NCBI RefSeq assembly: GCF_905163445.1
Contig: NC_053187.1
Coordinates: 5,890,001 to 5,954,000 of the forward strand
Source of the DNA: Pararge aegeria
Lineage: Eukaryota > Arthropoda > Insecta > Lepidoptera > Nymphalidae
Length of the DNA stretch: 64,000 bases
Direction of reading: 5' to 3'
Every line of letters begins with the position of its first letter. Positions within the stretch are counted from its first letter, which is position 1. Shown here in pieces: positions 55,012 to 64,000 of the stretch. Made by a program: the position numbers and the translations under genes. Under the pieces are notes generated by a model. It did not search any database, was not told where the DNA came from, and saw only the letters and a program-made list of their open reading frames with translations.

Positions 55012-58000
55012 GGCAATTTTTAGGAATACTATATTATTTTGCGCGTTAAATTGCATATCATTTCATTTATATAGGTAATAGGTTAAGTTATTGTAAGGAT
55101 ACTCGTGAATATTGACGAATTAATGATTTTATTATTATATGATTTCTTCAAGCATTTAGTTTTACATCGGGGCCATATAACAGGTGATAAATGTTTTAGT
55201 TAGTGTTAGACAAGTTATCGAGTGACAACCGAAAGCATCCGTAGAATTTACATGAAATATATAGTCAATACAAAGAACGTCTCACAAGTGTCGATAGGCT
55301 TTAAGTATCGAATACTTCAAATATTCAATTTAAGATAAATATCTTCATAGTTGAAACATGATTTTTATGTCTGCATTATAAATATTGAATATACCTTTAA
55401 ATATATTACATTTGTGCTCCTTCGGACGCTACTGTGATATCGTGAAAAATTGTAAAAGCTAAAATTTATTTTTCTCGGAGGCATTTTTACGATTGGCAGC
55501 ATATTATCTAGTACATTACAGATGGAAGATCTAATCTAAACACTAACACTCGGTAAAGCACCTAATGCTTCTTGATAGAATGCTTTATTTCGAGGCTTTG
55601 TTGCTTTTAGAGGAACGGTAAGTTTTTGAATGGTTAGTGAGGAATATTCAACTTAAGGTGCATCTACACCAAACGAAAAAAAGCCAGAACTAGAAAAGAG
55701 CATTCTTTCTTGAACTTTTAGTGAGTGTTGATATGCAAGAGTTTTTACCAAAATAACAACGATCAAGAATAAGAACTAAGAACTAGAATTCTTGGACAAA
55801 TGTCGAATCAGCCGAACGAATGCTTATTGCTAGAACATAAGAACGCTTTGAAGAGACCGTTTCGTGGAGCGAGCACGCAAGAACAAGCAAGAACGCTCTA
55901 GGCAGCTGTTCGCCCTATCCAACGACGTTTACAACAAGCGAGCGATCATGCTCTACGCCTTTTAACACTTAAATAATTTAATAACGTGGGGATAGAATAA
56001 GCGTTCGAGGTTTCAATCGCCTGATAATCGTCAACTAAAGAAAAAAAAAACGAATTTTTGATAACTTACTGTATGTCTATCAATTTAATGGTTCAGATGA
56101 GATATTTGTCGATTGATAAATCAGTCCTAGAACATCCACTAACAGAGTATCGATACTTACTCGAAAACGATCTATGCTTGTGAGAATTGCAGTGTACACT
56201 TCTTTAACCGTTGTTAGCGTCAGAAGATATCTGCTACATTTAGTTTTTCATTCGTCGAATCGTCGTGCTTTACTCTTGTGTCTAACGTCTAAACGTTATA
56301 TATATTTTTTTGATAACGTGTTTTATTTAAAATACTTGAAATCGGTGATAATTGTGTGTCAAATCATAAACAAAGTTTTATTTTCGTGAAATCCTTTGAT
56401 TATTATATAGTATTATTTATAGGATTAATTTTTTTTTCAATATCTCCTTATTCGATTTATTTGTTTTGGGATTTTCATGAAACTTTTTAAGTCTGTAATG
56501 AATGTAATTTAGTGAGTCGCGATATTTAAAGTTTTAAAACGTGAAGTATTCTTTATTTTTTTAAAGTATTTTTAGAAACACAAGCTTTTTTGGCGAGTGT
56601 TAATTTTTGATAACAATTTGCTTCGTATCTTATTGCTCGAAGTCATTTTAAATACTGGTGTCATGTCAAGCACAGTTTAAATTACTTTTTTTTGGTTACT
56701 GTAGTCAAACAAGAAGCCTCAAGGAGACTCAAGTTTGTCCGTCCGTATGAATGCCATAGCCATTCATCACTACATTGATGGGTATTCAAATAATATAAAA
56801 AATGCGAGTCAAAAAATTACCTCCGAAAATACCCTGTTCATTTAATAGGGTCGTTAAAATAATTCCTGTTTAATAAACCTGCGCTAAGTTAATTTATTAA
56901 AAATTTGAAAAGAGCACATGGCATAAAGTTATCATGTTCTACAACCTATTCAGATGATATGTATTTGTAGTTGCTTTGGTGTATAGACTAGCTGATGCCT
57001 ATGACTTATTTGATTTCGGATTCTCACTGGCACCATTTTTGTTTACGGTTGAAAATTTTCACCATTCGCGTATGACTACAGAAACTTTTTTTATGCGTGC
57101 TATGTCATTGACTTCAACATTTTATATGCAATTTAAGTTTCCTTTACTAAAGAGTTAAAAAATATTATTAACAATAATTGAGGATAATTTTAACACTCTG
57201 ATAGTACTAACAACTATGTATTATTTATGATTTTATAACAGTAATTAATCTTATTTATCCAGTGTATCATAAAACATTTTTAATGAGGCTGATTTTACAG
57301 TCTTTGCCTAACCGATTTTGCAGATTCTGATGTAATTTTAGTTTAATTATAGAAGTGCAATTTTAATTAAGAATTTTATCGTTCATTCTATTATTGTAAT
57401 TTTATTTTATTGTATTATCTCTTTGCAAGCTTTTAAATGCAGTGCTATTTTTTTTAGAAATATGGCTTTAACTCTATGGTCTCTTGGTTTAAATTACAAT
57501 GCAATAAAAAAAAATTAAAACACAATACTAAATACACAACGTATTCGTCAAAACTTTTCTTTGCTATTATTATAAGACGTTTATAATAAATACTAAAATA
57601 AAATATAGATTTAGGGCTCCTTTATTCCGGATGTTGTCTTTCATACAAGTCTTTCCAATAACCAAGTGATATTTTTCAATTTTACACGTAAACTTTTTAA
57701 AATTACTATAAAATAGATCTTAAATCGTAGGTGATAAAGTCACATTTCCAACGAACAATTTCTTTAATGTTTTTAGCTATTATCTTTAATGTTTAATCGT
57801 ATTAACCTACTAGTTACTATCATTAGGGCTTGTTTACATTTGTATTTTAATCGTGCAGTTACGTTTTGATGGGGTTGTGAAGCAGGACACTGTTTGGAAA
57901 CATAAAATAGAATAACGAAGCTTACCTTCGAATAATGGGAATTTGTTTATAAATAATATACATGTATATCGTACCCTTTTAATCTATACGATCAACTGTA

Positions 58001-59241
58001 ACTCTAAGCAATAATCAAAATAATTGAAGTTTTCTAAATCGGTGATACAAAATTAAAACATTACTTCTTTCTGCCTTTACAAAGCAACAAGCTAATAAAA
58101 TTGAGTACCTACCAAGCTGATTTTTTTTCTGTTGCTTGAAACTATCGAAATTTTATGAATTGATACCGCTGCCTCACCGCGCCGCACACATTTTATAAAG
58201 GATGCTTCTTAAACACCAAACTTTTAATTTAATTTTCTTTATGTTTGTACCAATAGATATCAAGTAGACATTAACTACTAACTGAGAGATTAACTGGGTT
58301 ATTGTTGTACAACAAAAATAATTGTCTATAATTCGTACACCAGAACACGCATTATTATCAACCATTATTCCAAGAAGGCCCAATTAACAAAGCATTGCTT
58401 ACATATATTTATTTTACAGATGTGTGTAAAAGTTTAATCCATTTATATTGTAAAGTTGCCAATGGTGTATAATGATATATTGACGTCGTCATAGTGAGTG
58501 CTCTTTTTATTTTTAAATACTTTTTCTTACAATTTTTCATTTTTTTATATTTCCAAATAAGTGTCTGCTACACTACAGTGTTGAGTTACCTAAGCATTTT
58601 GACTGATAATAAATATTATACTAAAGTTAATTATTAAATTTACCTATACTTTTCATTGTGACATCGTAACTATACGTTCCGTGAATAGTTCTCACTAGTT
58701 TTAAGTCGATTAAAACAATACGATACGATTTAATGTAATTTGTAATCCTACCAAAAATTTTTTCGACTATTTTTATAACGTATAATCTCAAATGGAATTG
58801 TATGATAATTGTTTATTTATTTCGTCATTACATAAAATAATATTATTATTATTATAAAACAAAAAACATGCAAGGCTCAATTTGTACTCTGCTATGTTTG
58901 TTATTGTACGTGAATGTTTGTGATGTATTGTCAGTGAATAGCAAATAAATGTTATGTGATTTGAGCCAATTCCAACTGTTGCAAGCAAGTTAGTTAAAAA
59001 GTCAACTCACTTCACATGTAAGAATGATGTGTCTTACTTTGGATTTTCCAAAGTCGGTGTTGAAATGGAGGTTCAAATCAAGCTAGAGACGTGGGAGATT
59101 TAGGATGATAATGATTGAGCTCTTCTTAACCTTGACCCTAAGCAGATTACTAACCCCTTTTAATTCCCACGATTTGTGGAAACGCACTCTTTCGTATCTT
59201 GTGCATTAAGTCGTCCTGAGAAATTTTACAGTAGTGTTAAA

Positions 59242-59362
59242 CACTAAGAGGACTGGGTTGTTAGAAAGAAGTTAACAAGTACATGTGTACACGCAAGTTA
59301 ACATGTGATACAACACATAAAGTACGTGTTGACTTCCTTCCAACAACCCAGTCCTCTTAGTG
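59242..59362. mobile_element. 121-bp MITE
   Basis: Terminal inverted repeats 'cactaagaggactgggttgt' and 'acaacccagtcctcttagtg', continuing with imperfect pairing (gaagttaac / gttgacttc). No ORF. No clear target duplication. Confidence 0.8.
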
Positions 59363-61260
59363 CGAAAATCATTGGGGATTTAACGTTCTTTCGTAACTCA
59401 ATATAGATAACTACTGTGATTATCGTCGTGCATTTCTTTTAGTTAGTGCGTTTTATTTTTCTGGGTATATGCCTTAACTAAATAAATAAAACAAATTTAA
59501 TAAGTGTAACAAAAGATTTTAATAAGTTAAAGATTTTAAACTAAGATTTTCGAGGTTAATCAACATTTCTTAAATATAGTTCACCGGGTACATACCACGA
59601 TAATATTTTGGATTTTTCGATATTTCGACCCAGTTGCATGGATCCATGAACCCGTTGAACTATGTTCAATTTAGCCGTGTTTTCCTTTCCTCAATGTTCT
59701 CTCTTGAGACATTTCGACTAACTTTAACCCTCGATCTGATTGATTAGTCCGATTATGTGTGGGCCATAGACGATAAAGTTACAACGGTCAATACATCTTC
59801 CGAAGTTCTAGGATTTTCAGTCAATTACAACCTCAACGAATATGCTCTCGTTAACGTTTCCCTTTTTGTACGTTGTGACCTTGTACAAATGATGAGATAT
59901 CACAAAAGACGCTGCGCAGGGCTTTTGGTCCCGTTTCCTTTTACCTTTCGGGCTTTTCCCAGCTAAGTTGTGAATTCTAGTAGAGTAGTACCTAATAGTT
60001 TGAAAAAAACAACGTTGTTAATCACTGACAATACAAAGAATAGATGGCCGCCAAAAGAAATCGTTAAGTACAAAGAAAAGCGGTTAGATGTTAGCCGTAG
60101 GAAGTGAATCGCTGAATAGACTATGTAAACAGTATGCAATTTTAATCAAAATGTTAATGCAAATGAGCGAAATAAATATTTAGATGGAAATTTTCATTTG
60201 TTTTATTTTTTTAACATAGTAAAGGATGTCCTTTTTTCTATGTCTATTTGAGTATAAATGCCTCAATCCAATAAAATGATGGAAGTTAAACTAGAAGATC
60301 TATGAGGGCGTAGAAGATTTAAACACCGGTCGTCATGCGGGTTTTGGGATCTGGAGTTTGTAAGGAGCTAGCTGCCCCAGGCGAGTGGTACTGCGGGCAT
60401 AGTAAGTTTCATATTTGTCATACGGATTGTTTTACTATAGAAGCTGAGGCTGTTTTTTCGCACCCCGGCAACGTTTGAGCTTAAGACGGAGGTGGCTCCA
60501 ACAAAACGTGCTCTCTAAGGGCACCGGGATGGGCAACACCATAAAACCGATGGTACTTAGATTATCTTGACTAAAACCTAACAATAACAACCGTAACATT
60601 TAATCCCTCGTGAATTGCAGAAGATCATGCTACTAGACTAGTGAGGCAGATAATTGTTAGTTTTTTTTTGTAAATGAGAAGTCCTAAATTATAGATATTC
60701 TTAATACTTAGAAGCATTTTTGAAATTTTACTATTATACTTTGGTCTTAAGGTCTTTTTTATCGTTATTATCGTTATTATTTCCAAATGTTTTTTATAAT
60801 TAATTATAAAATCATCGGTTTACATGACATCGCGCCGACGGCACTGCGCGTGCACAAGTAACCTATAATGCTTAGCACTTATTGTTAAATAGGCCTCTTT
60901 ATTGCCAGAGTTACTAGTTTTTAATATAAATTAAGCTATTCAAATAATATAAGCTAACTAGCAGTAAAAATATTTTGTGTTGAATGCACAAAATACGCAG
61001 GTACTTAAATATAAAAGTAAGTATGTAGTTTTATAATTATATTTAACGTATAATATTAAACTTTTACGTTAACCGCTAAAAAAGTTAATATGACAGTGCC
61101 AAGACAGTACTTTCTTCGTAAATGTCAATCATTTGTCAAAGCAACAAATTGTTCGCTGAATTTATTGGAGTTTCATTTTCCTGATTTATCTACGAGAGAG
61201 GCGATATCCCACATCGCATTTCGGTTTTTGTGATTATTATTATTACACTCTGAAGACAAA

Positions 61261-61947
61261 ATGGCTGTCGCATTACCAATGGAGTCTAACCCCGAGACTA
61301 TGAACCGATACTTACAAAAATTAGGTGTTCCAAGTAAATGGCGTATGGTAGACGTTGTGGGTCTAGAGGAGGACGCCTTAAGCTGGGTACCGCGTCCCGT
61401 ACTAGCCGTGATACTCCTCTTTCCGCTCTCCCCAAATTACGAACAACATCGTGCTCAGCAAGAGAGTGAGTTGCTGAAAAAAGGCAATGAAGCCCCCAAA
61501 GATGTCTTTTACTTGAAGCAAGTCCTCAGCAACGTTTGCGGAGCCATAGCGTTGGTACATAGCGTCGCTAATAACACCAACAAGATCGACCTCGAAGATG
61601 GGCTTTTGAAGAATTATATAAACGACGCCAAAAGTCTTGATGCTGCGGGCAAAGGAGCTCTTTTGGAGAATTCCGCAAATATTTTGCAAGCTTATAAGGA
61701 AGCTGCAGAGTCAGCTGATAAGACAATAGAAGAAGAAAATGAACCGGTTAATTATCACTTTGTAACATTTATTCATAGAGACGGAAATCTTTACGAATTG
61801 GATGGGCGTAAGTCTTCGCCTATTAACCATGGACCGACGACTGCTGAACGTCTTCTGGAAGACGCTGCAAAAATATGCCGTGATTTCATCGCTCGTGAAC
61901 CAGATAATATTGGTTTTAATGTGGTAGCGCTTGTTCCTATACAATAG
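61261..61947 (+). CDS. Uch: Ubiquitin C-terminal hydrolase, UCH-L1/L3 type
   Basis: Cysteine protease of peptidase family C12 that cleaves small adducts from the C-terminus of ubiquitin, acting in the cytosol (family knowledge). Single uninterrupted exon of 228 codons, the usual length for UCH-L1/L3. Catalytic set visible: Gln87 (oxyanion hole) and Cys93 in VLSNVCGAIALVH, His166 in VNYHFVTFIHRDG, Asp181 in LYELDGR followed by KSSPINHG. The C-terminal extension of the UCH37/BAP1 types is absent. The start is the ATG at 61261 in context acaaaATGgc, a good match for insect translation starts, preceded by an in-frame-stop-rich AT leader. No poly-A tract or flanking duplication marks it as a processed copy, and the frame is intact, so it reads as an active gene. 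It lies 8 kb downstream of the DOCK stop, on the same strand; no functional link is implied. Confidence 0.95.
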   Translation: MAVALPMESNPETMNRYLQKLGVPSKWRMVDVVGLEEDALSWVPRPVLAVILLFPLSPNYEQHRAQQESELLKKGNEAPKDVFYLKQVLSNVCGAIALVHSVANNTNKIDLEDGLLKNYINDAKSLDAAGKGALLENSANILQAYKEAAESADKTIEEENEPVNYHFVTFIHRDGNLYELDGRKSSPINHGPTTAERLLEDAAKICRDFIAREPDNIGFNVVALVPIQ

Positions 61948-62071
61948 CTTCCATGTACATAGATAAAACCTACCTATAAAATTTTTCTTTACTTAAATGT
62001 TTTCATTATACTTTTTGTTTTCTCATCTTATTAAAGGCATTATATGTTTTTTACTAACCAATTTAAAACTA

Positions 62072-62077
62072 AATAAA
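62072..62077 (+). terminator. Uch poly(A) signal
   Basis: AATAAA within aaactaaataaataatgg, 125 bp after the Uch stop codon. Confidence 0.55.
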
Positions 62078-62389
62078 TAATGGCTTGGTAAATTATTTTG
62101 AAAGCTGCTTTGATTAGCATGTTTGGCTGCGTAACATCAAACATGAGATCCTGGATTTGAATGCCGAATGAAAGGCCAAAAATTATTAGGTTTTTCTATT
62201 AATAAATTAGTAATAGTAGTTAATTGATAGCCATGATTAAGAAAATAAGCTTTCTTAAGCGAGAACTTTAGGCCTTTTAATCGTTAGGCCGTGGAATTTA
62301 GATGTTAGACCTTTTCCCCTTAATAATGCCAACGACAGGGACAACCACAGGGTATCTATAATAGATAGGATGAAAATGAAAATAATTTC

Positions 62390-63180
62390 GTAATCGGCTT
62401 ACGAAAAAATCGTCTTTCTTCGCCAGCATCGCAACGTCTACGTCTCAATTAAGATATCGGCGAACACTCCGAACACCGCTCCCGCATGCCTTCTTAAAAT
62501 CCCCTATCTTCGGAAACTAATTAAAAATTCGCCTCGCCGCCGTAGCTCTGTGTTCAATTGGGACGATATAACTTCATTTATAAACGAGCAATCTTGTCCA
62601 AGATAAGCACTGGCGAGAAAACAACGAAGAGTACAACTCGCCACACGCGTCCGCGATGCGAACGGACAAAAAGACAAACTCAAACAAACAACCTCAAACT
62701 TTTAAATGGAACGCGAGTGGGTCCACCGCGTTAACTATGCCGATACTGGGAAGGACGCGACATCGGTAAGTCACGTCACCTAATAAATGACGACGGCCCT
62801 GAAATAAATATATAATATTGTATTTGTGTAAATAAACAAAATAATGCGACGGGAACCCGAAATGCTTTAAATATTCAAATGAAGCGAGCCGAGGTGAAAT
62901 ACGAAGGTGCGCGCGCTCGACTTGAGCCCAATTAAATCGGTGCCACTGAGGTAGAAATTAAAAACAAAAGGAGGATGACGGGGGTCCGGCGCGCATTTTT
63001 CTCATGAGTATTATTAGCGCGATGTCAACCCACAAAAAATGGACTTAGAGCCTTGTCGTGCCCGTGATCATTATCGATAACATCCCGCATTTTGTATTGT
63101 TTTGATAAGTGTGATGCTTTTCAATTTAGACGTTTTGTTGACAGTTTATATTTACCCTACACAGATGATCGATTCGGGGG
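62390..63180. promoter_or_regulatory. Repeat-poor, GC-balanced block, possible regulatory DNA
   Basis: Unlike the rest of the intergenic DNA, this stretch shows none of the window's repeat families and has clearly higher, even GC content with many short homeodomain/GATA-like words (ttaattaaa, ttatcgataa, cccaattaaatcgg). No ORF with recognisable protein. A conserved non-coding element is a reasonable guess only. Confidence 0.25.
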
Positions 63181-63869
63181 TCAATTAATTTGAGTAAATC
63201 CTTTTAGATTGCATTTTTTTTTCGATGCTCATTATTCAAATACGAAATGCACTGTCAATCACAACATTGAAGCGAGTGTCCAACAAAACCTCAAACAGCA
63301 TTGGGTACGGTCATTACTCACAGCGGGGCTGGTGAGAACAGATTTAATATTTGCCTATAAATCAATTACGGACGTGTGGCGAGTCCGCTTAACGCTCTAT
63401 TATTGTACCTTTCTTTACGGTATTGATAAATTATCTTCAAAGGTACGAACAGGTACGAAGGTACCGAGAACTTATCTATGTGCAATACGTGCTTACATTC
63501 ACTTACAATTCTTAGACTGTTGCCACAGCCAAGGTTTCACCTTGCAATTGTTGTACGTACATTTGAAATCTTATAAATCTTACATTAAGATATTAAAATA
63601 CTATCTACCCACTCGGAAAGCGTTGCTTTCAAATTTGCAATCGTAAACCTAGTACAATTTCTGCAATTGAAAGTTGCTACATGCTTGTATATTTACAGAT
63701 ATCTTTTAGATAGAATATAAAAAATTAAAAACAAAGTAATTAATATTTTTTTTTGTTTGATAGAATTGGCATCTCGTAGTAAGATAGGTAGGTACCCGAT
63801 TTCCTGAGATCGTGTTTCTTTGGATTCCTAAACCTCCCCATTCATTATTAGCACGTATTTTTTCCTTGA

Positions 63870-63944
63870 GTACCTACTATACTCAGTACCTACTATACTC
63901 AGTACATACTATACTCAGTACCTACTATACTCAGTACCTACCTA
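63870..63944 (+). repeat. 16-bp tandem repeat
   Basis: Four full units and a partial unit of gtacctactatactca, the third with one substitution (gtacatac). Confidence 0.95.
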
Positions 63945-64000
63945 CCATTACGATAAGATTCATTAACACCCGTCGCGACCTCCATCCGAGAGTTCGATTT

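Larger units (their letters stand above)
53198..61260. other. DOCK 3' flank and intergenic DNA
   Basis: Contains the DOCK 3' UTR at its left end, a foldback element (54.0 kb), a MITE (59.2 kb), an 'agaac'-rich stretch at 55.66-55.93 kb that looks repeat-derived, and otherwise AT-rich sequence. No coding exon was recognised on either strand. Confidence 0.6.

Noticed and set aside
61261..61947. Uch as a dead processed pseudogene
   Set aside because: Frame and all catalytic residues are intact, a poly(A) signal follows at a normal distance, and no poly-A tract or target duplication is visible.
63209..63646. 145-codon open frame on the plus strand
   Set aside because: It begins without an ATG at the stated start, has AT-driven composition and no recognisable family.

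Overview
The window looks like nuclear DNA from a moth or butterfly. It is AT-rich, its genes carry GT-AG introns, and most non-coding DNA consists of tRNA-derived SINE copies, small palindromic elements and 3' ends of non-LTR retrotransposons of the kinds that fill lepidopteran introns. No bacterial, viral or organellar gene is present. The species cannot be named from the sequence alone.

Two genes can be read with confidence, both on the + strand. The first is the 3' part of a DOCK-family guanine nucleotide exchange factor of the DOCK3/DOCK4 type (Drosophila sponge, spg). I could build 31 consecutive coding exons from 18831 to a stop codon at 53197. Every junction is GT-AG and every codon phase matches, giving about 1,707 residues. 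These run from the linker after the (missing) SH3 domain, through the DHR-1/C2 domain and the helical repeat region, to the catalytic DHR-2 domain and a proline-rich tail with three SH3-binding motifs. The SH3-coding exons were not found and probably lie upstream of the window. The second gene, at 61261..61947, is an intronless 228-codon ubiquitin C-terminal hydrolase of the UCH-L1/L3 class (Drosophila Uch) with its full catalytic set.

Layout: 1..18830 has no recognised exon; it holds SINEs, a foldback element and one GC-rich open stretch near 7.0 kb. 18831..53197 is the DOCK gene, whose introns carry most of the repeats. 53198..61260 is the DOCK 3' flank and intergenic DNA. 61261..62077 is Uch with its likely poly(A) signal. 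62100..64000 is mostly repeat-poor DNA of higher GC that could be regulatory, ending in a 16-bp tandem repeat.

The most unusual structures are in the DOCK gene itself. The 5' splice site after exon 25 has been amplified into about ten copies of a 43-bp minisatellite. Exon 2 is followed by three decayed copies of itself. Exon 21 ends in two donors six bases apart. Several introns contain perfect short-spacer palindromes. No new multi-gene system was found.
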